Source of the DNA: Helianthus annuus
Taxonomy: Eukaryota > Streptophyta > Magnoliopsida > Asterales > Asteraceae
DNA: 64,000 bases
Direction: 5' to 3'
Assembly: GCF_002127325.2 (NCBI RefSeq)
Contig: NC_035437.2
Span: 156,709,880-156,773,879 of the forward strand
The notes beneath the pieces were generated by a model. The model was not told where the DNA came from. It did no database searches and saw only the letters and a program-made list of their open reading frames with translations. Positions 46,011 through 56,838 of the stretch are shown one piece after another. Each line of letters begins with the position of its first letter. The stretch's first letter is position 1. A program made the translations under genes and the position numbers.

Positions 46011-49000
46011 TTACTGAAATAGATGAGGGTATTTTCGCTTCATTTCCGATTCCAGTTCCCAAGTGTATTCTGGTCCTCTTCTTGAATTCCATTTGACTTT
46101 TACTAGCACTAGTCGTTTGTGCTTGAGAAACTTGACTTTTCTATCTTCGATCTGTAGCGGTTTCTCTATAAACTTTAACTTTTCGTTCACCTCTACATCT
46201 TGAAGAGGTACTACCAGGGAGTCGTCTGCTAAACATTTCTTAAGATTGGATACATGAAATACATCATGTACTCCAGCTAATTCTTCTGGTAGTTGTAAAC
46301 GATAAGCAACTGGTCCTATTCGTTGAATCACAGGGAATGGTCCAACGTATCTTGGACTTAGCTTTCCTCTCTTACCAAATCGTACTACTCCTTTCCAAGG
46401 AGAAACTTTTAAAAGTACTTTATCTCCTACTTGAAATTCTAAAGGCTTGCGACGATTGTCTGCATAGCTTTTCTGACGATCTCGAGCTGTTTTCAGTCTT
46501 TCCTTGATCTGAGTTATCTTATCAGTAGTTTCTTGTACAATTTCAGGACCTGATAATTGACTTTCTCCGATTTCTGCCCAACATACTGGAGTTCTGCACT
46601 TACGTCCGTATAGTGCTTCAAATGGTGCAGCTTCAATGCTTGAATGATAACTATTGTTATAGGAGAATTCAATTAATGGCAAATGGCTATCCCAATTACC
46701 ACCAAAGTCAATTACACATGCTCGGAGCATATCCTCTAGCGTTTGTATTGTCCTTTCACTCTGTCCGTCTGTTTGTGGATGATAAGCAGTACTTAGATTT
46801 AGTCGAGTTCCCATTGCTTTCTGAAAACTTGTCCAGAAATGAGATGTAAAACGACTATCTCTATCCGATACAATGGAGAGCGGGACTCCATGTAGGGATA
46901 CTACTTCGTCCACGTAGAGTTGTGCTAACCTTTCCATGCTAAAGGTTTCTTTCATTGGTAGGAAATGAGCTGATTTGGTTAAGCGGTCTACAATTACCCA
47001 AATCGCATCATTACCTCTTTTGGTTTTGGGTAACTTTGTAACAAAATCCATTGTTATAAGTTCCCATTTCCATACAGGCATTTCTAACTGTTGTAGTAGT
47101 CCTGAAGGTTTCTGGTGTTCAGCTTTAACTTGTGAACAAGTTAAGCACTTGGATACGTATTCGGCTATATCCTTTTTCATTCCTATCCACCAGAAATTAT
47201 TTCTTAAATCTTGGTACATCTTATTGTTTCCTGGGTGCATAGTATACCTAGATTTATGAGCTTCTTCTAAAATCTTATTTCTTAACTCTCCTTGCTTAGG
47301 TACCCAAATTCGTTTCTTATGGAATTTCCAAATTCCATCATTTCCTTGTTCTAATTCTTTTAGGTAACCTTTCATTCCTTCAGCATCATCTTGGATTGCT
47401 GTTTTCTGAATTTCTTTGATTTGTGCCATTAAATCTACTTGTAGATTTAACCTCAGAGCACGGACTTGTTTCTGTTTCTCATGATACTTACGACTTAAGG
47501 CATCTGCAACTACATTTGCCTTTCCTTCGTGATATTGGATATCACAGTCGTAATCGCTTAGCATCTCCATCCATCTTCTTTGCCTCATGTTTAATTCTTT
47601 TTGCCCAAATATATATCTTAAACTTTTATGATCGGTATAGACAGTAAACTTTCTTCCATACAGATAATGTCTCCATATCTTAAGGACAAAGATTATGGCT
47701 CCTAATTCTAGATCATGAGTCGTATAATTTTCTTCGTGCTTTTTCAATTGTCTAGAGGCATACGCAATTACCTTCTTGCGTTGCATTAACACACATCCGT
47801 ATCCCAATTTTGAAGCATCACAATATATTTCAAAATCTTCTGTTCCTTCGGGTAAAGCTAAGATTGGTGCATTCGTCAACCTATGCTTTAATATCTTAAA
47901 GGCTTCTTCTTGTCTAGGTCCCCATTCAAACTTAGCAGCTTTGCAGGTTAACTTAGTTAATGGTACGGCTATCTTGGAAAAATCTTTGATAAATCGTCTA
48001 TAGTATCTAGCTAAGCCTAGAAAACTTCTTATCTCCATAGCTGTTTGTGGAACTTTCCACTTTGTAATTGCGTCTATCTTAGCAGGATCTACATGGATAC
48101 CTTCGTGATTTACCACATGACCTAAGAATTGTACTTCTTGTAGCCAAAATTCACATTTTGAGAATTTGGCATAAAGCCTTTCGTTTCTTAACAAAGTTAA
48201 GAGAACATGTAAATGCTCACAATGTTCTTTTTGGCTTTTGGAGTAAATAAGTATATCGTCGATGAAAACGATCACAAATTTATCCAAGTATGGTTTACAG
48301 ATTCGATTCATCATGTCCATGAATGCTGCTGGGGCATTCGTTAATCCAAAGGGCATGACTGTAAACTCATAATGACCATACCTAGTTCTGAAAGCAGTTT
48401 TAGGTATGTCCTCTTCTTGTACTTTCAATTGATAGTATCCGGATCTTAAATCTATCTTAGAGAAATACCTAGCTCCTTGCAATTGATCAAAAAGATCATT
48501 AATCCTAGGTAGTGGGTATCGATTCTTAATCGTAACCTTATTCAATTCTCTATAATCGATACACATTCTCATCGATCCATCTTTCTTTTTCACAAACAGT
48601 ATCGGTGCACCCCAAGGGGATGAACTCGGTTGTATGAATCCTTTGCTTAATAATTCATCTAATTGCTTTTTCAATTCTAGCATTTCGGTAGGTGCTAATC
48701 TATATGGTGCTTTAGCTATTGGTGCAGTACCTGGAATTAAATGAATTCTAAACTCTACTTCTCTATCAGGTGGTAATCCAAGTAATTCTTCTGGAAAAAC
48801 GTCTGGGTATTCTGACACTACCGGGATGTCCTGCAGTTCCTTATCCTTAGTGTTAATGATTACTGAAATCATATACACCATTTCCTGTTTTCTCGAATAA
48901 CTAGCCAATTTCATTACTGAGATAAATTTCAGTGGCTTTCGAGGTTTATCTCCAGTAATTAAAATTACTTCTCCTGAAGGTGTTTGAATTTCTACAGCAT

Positions 49001-49861
49001 TTTTGTCACATAGGATTCGTGCATGGTTGGCTATTAACCAATCCATTCCTAATACTACATCGAATCCTGCTAAATTCATTGGTAACAAATTTGCAGAAAA
49101 CTTATGGCCTACTAGTTCTATTTTTCCTTCTTGCCAGATTTTATCTATGTTCACAAAATTTCCTTCTGCGGTTTCTACTGTGAAGTTTTTCCTAAGAGTG
49201 GTTAATGGTAACTTAAGATCTTGGCAGAATAAAGTATTTATAAAACTTTGGTTCGCACCAGAGTCAAATAATACTTTTGCAAATACGTTGTGAACTAAGA
49301 ACGTACCAGCTATCACATCTGGAATGAGTTCGGCCTCTTGAGTGGTCAGCTGGAATGCTCGCGCATTTCTCTTGGTTGTTCCTTCAGCTGGTTTGGTTTG
49401 GTTAACTACAGGTTTAGCTAACTTAGGACATTCAGATTGAAAGTGTCCCCTTTCTCTGCAATTATAACAAACTTTTGTTTTCTTCCTGCAGTCTTCTTCC
49501 CGATGTCCTTTCATTTTGCAAAAATTGCAAACCATGTTGCATTGTCCATAATGCTTCTTTTTGCAAATTTTGCAGAAAGGAGATGATGATGAGGATTGTC
49601 CGGTTCCTCTCTTCTTGGCATTACCCACACGAAATCCTTGGGTAATCTTGTGAGCTAATTCCTTCTTGCGATCTTCCTCTCTTGTGCGTACCAATTCATC
49701 TGTTAGGGTATTAGCTAATTCTACAGCATCGTCAATAGCACGAGGTCTCGCAGCTTTAACGATGTTTCGGATTTCACTAATTAACCCCCAGATGTAACGA
49801 GAGATAAGTACCGGTTCTGGCGAAGCCAGTGATGGCACTACCCTTGCGTATTCAAAGAATG
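46011..49861 (-). CDS. Element 3 gag C-terminus and complete pol
   Basis: The open frame is 1,294 codons (46011-49895), but the first 12 or so are encoded by filler DNA, so native coding begins near 49861. In order, by ORF residue: gag zinc knuckles ([14 protein letters not shown] 123-136, [14 protein letters not shown] 143-156); protease DSG 211-213; RT with [13 protein letters not shown] (477-489) and FIDD (544-547); RNase H from YCDAS (691); integrase HHCC H880, H887, C917, C920; DDE D950, D1011, E1047; and a chromodomain-like end from about 1245. It makes the enzymes that copy and integrate the element. Nothing is broken after the filler junction. This is the best-preserved pol in the window, although the element lacks a 5' LTR and intact gag. 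Confidence 0.92.
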
Positions 49862-50038
49862 ATTTAGTATTTGTGTACTCTGTGTGTGTACCCAAATAAC
49901 GAATATGGACAAATTATTACAATATATGGATGGTATTGGTCCCTGGTAGTACCTCTTCAAGATGTAGAGGTGAACGAAAAGTTAAAGTTTATAGAGAATA
50001 ACGAATATGGATAAAACAATATATGTATTCAAAGAATG
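49862..50038. repeat. 177-bp filler insertion P3 in element 3 gag
   Basis: Flanked by 14-bp copies of gtattcaaagaatg (49848-49861 and 50025-50038). It contains a 55-bp inverted copy (49941-49995) of the pol 3' end at 46163-46220, plus the word ttacaatatatggatggtatt shared with P1 and P2. Element 4 lacks it. Confidence 0.88.
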
Positions 50039-50678
50039 TCGAAGTATAGCCCCGACAATCTATGCCTAACATACGATGACTTAGGAACTTGTTTGCCATT
50101 TGTTCCTTCTCGTATTCGGGACAGAATTTTCTTTCTACAAGACTCTTAAATTCTTCCCAACTCATTGCATAAGCTATCCTTCTTCCTTTTGCCTGGAGGA
50201 CCGTGTTCCACCATTCAAGTGCTCCTTCTTTGAACAGATTTGATGCATACATCACCTGGTCTCCATCGGCACATTTGCTTATTGCAATTACTGCTTCGGT
50301 TTTCTCTAACCAACGCAGTGTTGCAGTTGCCCCTTCATTACCTGCAAATTCAGCGGGTTTGCAAGCAAGTAATTCTTTGTAAGTGCAACCAGGCGTTGCA
50401 GCTTTCATTCTTTTAGGGAGTGGGGCCTGCTGCGGATCATGATCGTTATGATTACCGCCTCCATTTATGCTGTTACTGCCGTTATCTTCTGGAATACGTT
50501 TACTAGGAATTAATTGTGGTTCGGCAGGTTTTCGAACAGCAGCTACAATTTCTGGAATAGCATGAGCTATCCCTTGGGCGATAAAATGCTCGATATCTTG
50601 TCGAGTTATATATTGATCTTCCTGTTCTTGCTCAGATTGATTTTCTTCATTAATTGGTTCATTATTAGCGTTTTCCAT
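50039..50678 (-). pseudogene. Element 3 gag N-terminal part, cut by filler
   Basis: Starts at ATG directly after TTAACAG. It has an acidic N-terminus (MENANNEPINEENQSEQ), then the capsid region with FAGNEGATATLRWLEKTE and ALEWWNTVLQAKG. It is intact up to the filler; the open frame then ends at 49989 within filler. The rest of gag continues in frame with pol beyond 49861. Confidence 0.88.
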
Positions 50679-50913
50679 CTGTTAATTGGTAAAATTATTA
50701 GTGTCTAACTTATCAATGACAAAATTCACATAAATACACATAGATTATCACAACATACAAGTATAACCAAAATTGTCGATTTCCCGACTTTTCTTTGTTA
50801 GTATATTGTATATGCATCCATACACACCGTATCTTACAGAGTTTTATTGCCCATTTTACAGAATTTTAAGTTACTATCATATAATACGGCTTTCTGTGGT
50901 TTAACTGACAGTT

Positions 50914-51651
50914 CTAGTAACGGTGCTCCCTTTCATCGTACTTCCAAGTTAGATGCTCTCCCATTTCCCTGATCCTATTACCTGTACCTATCAGTTCTTC
51001 ACCGAACTGACGGAATTCAGCTAGGTTTTCATTACTCATGGGAGGATTTGGGAGTGGTTCTGGGTCAAATTGTGGAAGGAAGCTATAAGGACTGTTAACT
51101 ATATTTTGGAATTGCCAGTCATTGGTCCACCATTCCTCCATTTGGCCTAATGGTCTGGTATGAACTAGTGGGTCTGGAATAGCTGGTCCTAGGTTTAGTG
51201 GGAATTGAACTGTAGCCGGGTAAGAAAAGAGATTATCGTTGATAGGCTCTAAAACATCACAGTTCTCCAATAGGCGATCTATTTCGTCCTGGAACGTGAT
51301 TTCCTCAGACTGTTTAGAGCTTTCGCCAATCTCTATTCCTTTTTGCTTCAGATCTATTCCTATTTCTTTTTCAGGTGATTTCGAACCTTCTCCAGTTTCT
51401 ATTTCCTTTCCCTTGTTCATGATCATAGGATTTTCTATTTTAGGGAGTTTCCTAGTGGCAGTCTTCCTACGGCGCACTTTCCTCCACCCTACATATCTTC
51501 TCTTCTTTTTAGGTTTGGCTTTTTCCAGCGGTGGAGCTTGGAATTCCACAGGTTCTTCTATGTCAGCAATGTAACCAGTAAAGTCGTGAGAGACTTCAAT
51601 AGGCACTGGATATAAGTTGAGATTCTGGAATGTTTCCGACATCTCATTCAT
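50914..51651 (-). CDS. Element 3 ORF2, pre-gag protein of unknown function
   Basis: Intact, 245 aa from the ATG at 51651, which lies one base after a CTATGCAG acceptor-like site. The frame is open 20 codons further upstream. The conserved N-terminus is MNEMSETFQNLNLYPVPIEV, then a basic stretch (KAKPKKKRRYVGWRKVRRRK, about 45-65), an acidic linker, ITFQDEIDRLLENC, and a conserved Trp/Pro-rich C-terminal block from EEWWTNDWQF. The basic stretch could bind nucleic acid or act as a nuclear signal; that is inference. It differs from element 4 by one residue. Confidence 0.8.
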   Translation of the reverse strand: MNEMSETFQNLNLYPVPIEVSHDFTGYIADIEEPVEFQAPPLEKAKPKKKRRYVGWRKVRRRKTATRKLPKIENPMIMNKGKEIETGEGSKSPEKEIGIDLKQKGIEIGESSKQSEEITFQDEIDRLLENCDVLEPINDNLFSYPATVQFPLNLGPAIPDPLVHTRPLGQMEEWWTNDWQFQNIVNSPYSFLPQFDPEPLPNPPMSNENLAEFRQFGEELIGTGNRIREMGEHLTWKYDEREHRY

Positions 51652-51829
51652 GCTGCATAGCATATATGCAAAATGTAATGTTAAAACTTTGGAACAAAGT
51701 TTAACAAACAAAACACTGAAGTTTTATTGCATACTAATTTATACAAAGAACAACAGGAATAAACACACTTAGGACTTTATTTATTTACGGGATTGTGATT
51801 TCTCTTACTAGACCCAACTTATCGGATAT

Positions 51830-52135
51830 TTAGAGATTAGCATTTTCTGCTACAGTAGCTAGCATATAGAGATTCGCCCATTTCCCGTCTATTTTATCTT
51901 CCCAAGGTGTACTATTACCCAACTCCTGGATTTCTGGGTTAAACCTAACTCTCTTGGTTCGGGGTTTCTTTGTCTCCTGACTCTTTTTAAGTATCGAATC
52001 CCTTTTCTCTGGGGAAAGTGGATTCTCATAGTTTGCCTTGCGGACAAAGATTCCTTCTTCTAAATTTACTGGATTTTTAGAAGAAGATGCCACATCTAGT
52101 TTGTGGTAGATAGCAGACAGTTTTTGCTTACCCAT
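51830..52135 (-). CDS. Element 3 ORF1, 101-aa protein of unknown function
   Basis: Begins MGKQKLSAIYHKLD and has a basic centre with KRVRFNPEI. It ends in TPWEDKIDGKWANLYMLATV and a few more residues. It is identical in element 4 and recognisable in element 2. The start codon follows TTACAG by one base. It lies about 90 bp from the PBS and 180 bp before ORF2. No domain is recognised; KRVRF resembles the RVxF docking motif of PP1-binding proteins, which may be chance. Confidence 0.75.
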   Translation of the reverse strand: MGKQKLSAIYHKLDVASSSKNPVNLEEGIFVRKANYENPLSPEKRDSILKKSQETKKPRTKRVRFNPEIQELGNSTPWEDKIDGKWANLYMLATVAENANL

Positions 52136-52258
52136 ACTGTAACTAAAAATAGCCAGTTAATAAAACAAATAATCATAGAATAACAATTAGTAAAATTAAG
52201 TATTTTGGACACAATACTTAATTTAGGCTTAATCAGTGGCTCGATCAGTGGCTCAATT

Positions 52259-52440
52259 TAATTATTAGCTTGAACAAAGATGAGCTAATTAATGAAAAAC
52301 AATTATTAAGCAGTTAACACGGCATCCAATGTATAAGTATTACAATACCATCCATATAATAATTTGGCTTAGCTCAAATTATTAAGCAGTGACAAATGAG
52401 TTACCACGGACCAACGTGCTTGCGTGGCTCCACGTTTTTA
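52259..52440. repeat. Patchwork filler block P4
   Basis: Contains aattattaagcagttaacac and other words shared with P1 and P2, and runs into the Helitron-like sequence that follows. P1 and P4 bracket the rearranged block 40.9-52.4 kb. Confidence 0.65.
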
Positions 52441-53052
52441 CGTTTTGTTCATAATTTTGCGAGTTAACACGGCACAACGTCCATGTGAGTTCAAAGTTTT
52501 TACGTCTATTTTTTTCATCTTAGAGGTTCGTCACAACGTGTTGGTCATTGATCAACTTAGTTATTAAATTAAAACACTATAAAGAAGCAACATATTTATG
52601 CATATATGTGTTGTAATCTTGGCTTTGGGGGTTTTCAAAGAAAAAATGGTTATGTATATGGTTGTTGTAACCTTTGCTTTGGGGGTTTTTTAAAAAAAAA
52701 TTGTTTTTTTTTACTTTTAACCCAAAACTTTTTATCTTTTGCAATCTATCCTCATAACTTTTTTTACTTTCAACTTTGGTCCTTTATAATTTTCATTTTC
52801 GTAAATTTTTCGCTTTATGCTTCGTTCTAAATTTTGTGACAGAACACATCGCAACGTGCGTCTTTGGTTTAACATTTTTACGTTTCGTTCTAAATTTTAC
52901 GAGTTAACACGACTCAACGTACGTGTGTGGGTGAACGTTTTTACATCGTCTATTTTTTCCCGTTTGACAGGTTCAACATAACGTGCGGGTCCTAAATCGA
53001 CTTAGTTATAACTAAAGAATCCCCGCCGCATTGCGGCGGGTCGTAATTCTAG
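52405..53052 (+). mobile_element. Helitron 3' part with canonical terminus
   Basis: Ends with the hairpin CCCGCCGCATTGCGGCGGG (53022-53040), then TCGTAATTCTAG and T. Two diverged copies of a roughly 130-bp segment (52415-52545 and 52845-52990; words such as gagttaacacg and aacgttttta) lie upstream. No Rep/helicase coding is seen, so it is non-autonomous or truncated. The 5' end was not found. Confidence 0.65.
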
Positions 53053-53263
53053 TTTAGTATTAATTAGAGAAATAATAAGTCAAAAGTTCTTCAAAGATGA
53101 ATTCGGTTGCCGCCAGAGATTTGAAGTATAACATCTAACAAGTAACTACAGCAACCATGATGACAAAAGGTCAAAGCCATCAGGAAACAGGTAATTTTTG
53201 GTACAGGTCAGATTGGGTTGACCCACAAACACCTTTTTGTCCACATTTATTATGCATTGGTAA

Positions 53264-53571
53264 GGCCGGAGGGTGTGGAGGGCGCCACCCCTGCCACCTC
53301 ACCAACGATAGCGCCGGTGGGGCGCCACCGTCCATACCCACTGATTTAAGAGGGGGCACCATGGTGGTTTCGCCAACATGGTAATGAAGAAGATTTGGCA
53401 GGATCGAGGGGTGATTGGTTGCAGGTGGGGGCGCTATAGTTTGAAGGGGGGCTTTATCCCACACCCTGCAAGTTAAGGGAAGGCGTGATAAAGCCCCCTG
53501 GCCCCTGGCTGACGTGGATCTGACGTGGCGTGATAAAGCCCCTAGGGGATTTATCCCCACACCCCATAGCC
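53264..53571. mobile_element. Tourist/Harbinger-type MITE, 308 bp
   Basis: TAA at 53261-53263 and 53572-53574 flank ends GGCCGGAGGGTGTGG and CCACACCCCATAGCC. Its interior shares GATAGCGCC...GGGGCGCCACC with 31856-32979, so it belongs to the same family. Confidence 0.85.
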
Positions 53572-53717
53572 TAATTAACTGATGTCACATATGCATTCCC
53601 CCTTTTTTTAGCTTAAACTATTTGACACGTTTTGAGATTAAAAAAGGTCCAAATCGACCCGTTTCATAATGAAGTGGGTCAGATTTTCCACCTCTAGATC
53701 AAAGAAAAGCAATAGCA

Positions 53718-54064
53718 TAGTTGTTAATAGCGAATAGCGGACGATAGCGGCAAGCTACCTATACGCTACGTAGCAATAGCGATGAAATAGTGGGCGCTAT
53801 TTTATGATTAGCGATACACTAGAAGATAATTTTAGAAATACTTTATATGTGTATTTCATCAAAATACACTGTTTTCGTATGTATATTTAAATAAAACGAA
53901 AATTCTGCTTTTTTATAGGCATGGATTATTGCTATTTATATCAAAACAAAAAAATCTATAATCCCGCTATTTCCACGCTATGGAGGCACCAAAATCAGAT
54001 TGCGAGTGATAATCGCATTGCCATGCTAAACGCTATAGTGAGCGCTATGCTCGCTATTAACAAC
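53718..54064. mobile_element. Inverted-repeat MITE rich in AATAGCG
   Basis: The ends are GTTGTTAATAGCGA and TCGCTATTAACAAC, with repeated GATAGCG/CGCTAT motifs in both arms. The target duplication is unclear, so the superfamily is not assigned. Confidence 0.6.
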
Positions 54065-54107
54065 ATTGAGCAATAGAGAAATGGGTCTTGTTAAATGCAT
54101 TAGTACA

Positions 54108-54476
54108 TTACCACTTAGCAAAGGAATCCAATAGGAAGCGTTTTCGTCTACATCCATTAAATTTTTCTCCATCAGCTTCCTTCACAACTGAAACGCTTGA
54201 ACCATCAGCAGCAGCAGCAACATTTTCAGTATTGCAGATAAGGCCCCCTTCGGCAAGCTTGACAGCACAAAAGCGGAGAAAAGCAATGGCGTTTAGGCTT
54301 ACATCACTGTCAAATCTGCTATTGGTGAAAGTGATGAGACATCTGACACAATCCGTAAAAGTCGCGGTCTCTGTCTCAGTTATATAAGGAAAATACTCCC
54401 GTACTATTTTCTCCATCGTCTCAAATGCCAACACCACCACATTCTTCCTTTCATCAGCAGCAGCAGCAGTTAACGC
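54108..54476 (-). pseudogene. Captured exon of a BIG-type ARF guanine-exchange factor
   Basis: On the minus strand, after a TTGACAG acceptor, the frame reads ALTAAAADERKNVVVLAFET and continues through EKIVREYFPYITETET, FTDCVRCLITFTNSRF and SLNAIAFLRFCAVKLAEGG. I recognise this as the region after the Sec7 domain of plant BIG1-BIG4 (brefeldin A-inhibited ARF-GEFs for vesicle traffic). Only this exon is present, between MITEs and retroelement debris, and the frame ends at 54108. It is therefore a fragment rather than a gene. Assignment is from memory of the motif. Confidence 0.65.
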
Positions 54477-54540
54477 CTGTCAACAAAATATAGTGTATAA
54501 GAACGAAAGATTGTATACATACTAAAATATAGTTATTAGA

Positions 54541-54930
54541 GTAAAATGCCATTTTCGTCCCTGAGGTTTGGCCAATTTTGCAACTTTAGTCCAAAGGTTT
54601 GTTTTCCGCATTTTGATCCAAAAGGTTTGAAATCTTACCACTTTCATCTGGCTTGTTAACTCCATCCATTTTTCTCCGTTAATTCAGGGGTATTTTCGTC
54701 TTTTCTGTTAATTTAAAAGGCAATTTGGTCTTTTTCAGCAGTATTTGGTCTTTTTCCATAAAGTGAAAGGGATTGAATTGCCCTTTACGTTAACAAAAAA
54801 GACGAAAATTCCCCTGACTTAACGCAGAAAAAGATTTAATGAGATGGATGAAAATGGCAAGATTTCAAACCTTTTGGATCCAGATGCGGTAACACAAAGT
54901 TTTGGATGTAAGTCGCAAAACTGTTATTCG
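54541..54930. mobile_element. Long-inverted-repeat MITE, right end truncated
   Basis: The left arm (TTTTCGTCCCTGAGGTTTGG onward) is mirrored by the right arm across about 150 bp; for example TGATCCAAAAGGTTTGAAAT has a close inverted partner near 54870. The outermost part of the right arm is missing. Mutator-like is likely from the long arms, but no target duplication can be shown. Confidence 0.6.
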
Positions 54931-54949
54931 TGACAGCCATAAAAGTTTG

Positions 54950-55925
54950 AAGTTTTCTAGGTTTAACTGGATACTATAGACAATTTGAACCCTTAACTAA
55001 GCTAAACCTGTAAAATAGTTAAGTTGAGTGAGGACCTAGACAAGAAGAAGCTCTTAAGATATTAAATCAAAGGTTAACAAGTGCTTTAATTTTAGCATTG
55101 CCAAAAGAAATTGAAGTATATGGTGATACTTCAAAATTAGGAATAGAATGTGTGTTGATGCAACGCAAAAAGGTAATTGCGTATACCTTCAGGCACTTAA
55201 AAGCACGAGGAAAATTTTACAACTCATGATTGAGAACTAGGAACTATAATTTTGCCCTTAAGATTTAGAGACATTATCTATAGATACAGATCACAAAAAG
55301 ATAAAGATACGTATTTGGGCAAAACAAACTAAACATTAGGCAAAGAAGATGGATGGAAATCCTAAATGAGTACAACTGTGATATCCAGTATCACAAAGAA
55401 AAGCAAATGTAGTTGCAGATGCTTTAAGTCATAAGTATCATGAAAAGCAAGAGTGAGTCCATGCTCTTAGATTAAGATCTACGGTTAGATGTAATGAAGC
55501 AACTAAAGAAAATTCAAGAAACAGTAATCGAAGACAATGCTGAAGGAATGAAAGGACAAGCCAAAGAATTAAAACAAGGAAGTAATAAGAATTTGGAGAT
55601 TCCCTAAGAAAACAATTGGGTACCTAAGCAGGGTAAATTAAGAAATAAGATTCTAGATAGATCTAGGTATACCATGTACCTAGGTAACAATCAGATATAC
55701 CAAGATTTAAGAAATAACTTTTGGTAGATAGGAATAAAAATGGACATAGCCAGTCATATATCTAAGTGTCTCACCTGTTCACAAGTTTAGGCAGAGCACT
55801 AGAAACCTTTAGGATTACTCCAATAATTAGAAATGCCTATATGAAAATAGGAACTCTTAACAATAGATTTTGTTACTAAGTTACCCAAAACCAGAAAAAG
55901 TAATAAAGCAATTTGAGTAATCATG
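54950..55925 (+). pseudogene. Heavily decayed pol remnant (RT end, RNase H, integrase)
   Basis: The plus strand matches the order of element 2 from the region encoding GLAGYYRRF to that encoding [11 protein letters not shown] and the start of the integrase core. Stops and indels occur every few codons. It is the oldest retroelement piece of this family here and is in opposite orientation to elements 3 and 4. Confidence 0.8.
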
Positions 55926-56090
55926 GATCGCGAGATTAAACCTTCACAACGATTAATCTTTATTTTTATATATATTGTAAAAATAATACTTTTGTGGTTA
56001 AATATATTGTTTTACTAACACATAGAGAATAACGAGATTAAACCTTCACAACGATTAGAATATATATGTGGTAAAACAATATATGTATGC
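55926..56090. repeat. Patchwork filler block P5
   Basis: The LTR phrase gagattaaaccttcacaacg occurs three times between 55930 and 56160. Words tagagaataacga and taaaacaatatatgtat are shared with P3 of element 3. Confidence 0.7.
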
Positions 56091-56802
56091 ACAGGTTAGT
56101 AACTAATACAGCAGTTACGTCAATTCACGAGATTAAACCTTCACAACGATTAATCAGTGCGATACTCGATAATTCAATCGGATTCACAACGAATAACAGA
56201 GCATAGTCCGAATTCGAACAGCACTCTAATATTCAAGTCGAAATCACGACGAATAATCAAAGTACAAGCTCAATTGAGCAGCACCCGGACTATCGTTGGA
56301 TAGTTATAATCGATCGGACGTTGAATCGTAATAGCGATCGAGTTATTACCCTGATTGCGGCAGCGTTTCGATAATTGTGTGTGTGTTGGACTGTTTTGCT
56401 TATAACTCGACGTATATTATGAATTTTAACGTCGTTCAAGTGCCAGATTTCAAGTCACAACCCCTGCTATTTATACTGAAAATTTGACACCGTCGCGTAG
56501 CGCGAGGGGGTACCCCTTTAGGCGTCGCGCTACGCGAGTGACCACCCTACTTTCATAGACTAGGTTTTTGCGTGTGTAGGCTTGCTGAGTCGTTAGATTT
56601 TTAAAATTCTATTTCGACAGAGAGTTATGATGATAATCGTAACTAGGGTTTTGCCCCCCCCCTGAGTTTTAGGGGCCCTGATCCTGATTCCGATTATTCT
56701 GGAAATTTTAGGGTTAGTGCAGAATTACTTGGGTTTCTTAATTAGGGTTTCCTTACTAGCTAATTATCATCCTAATTATGGATTTTAGTGGCAGTTGTTA
56801 CA
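56091..56802 (-). repeat. Element 4 truncated 3' LTR
   Basis: About 710 bp of the U3 side, including a minus-strand TATA box near 56470 and CGCG palindromes near 56493 and 56522. The rest of the LTR is replaced by filler P5. Confidence 0.85.
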
Positions 56803-56838
56803 TCCTCCCCACCTTAAGAAAAATCTCGTCCTCGAGAT

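Larger units (their letters stand above)
44474..52258 (-). mobile_element. Element 3: Ty3/gypsy chromovirus with ORF1 and ORF2, 5' LTR lost
   Basis: Minus-strand order: truncated PBS region (about 52225-52255), ORF1, ORF2, gag, pol, PPT (45975-45989), 3' LTR (44474-45974). The 5' LTR is missing; the sequence stops in a 12-bp tandem repeat of the PBS tail (GAGCCACTGATC) and passes into filler block P4. Gag is interrupted by 177 bp of filler, but the pol frame is fully open. 45264-52258 is a near-identical direct repeat of 56091-62905. Confidence 0.88.

Noticed and set aside
49862..49895. Start codon of the 1,294-codon ORF as a natural pol start
   Set aside because: The first dozen codons are filler DNA; element 4 shows the native frame continues from gag.
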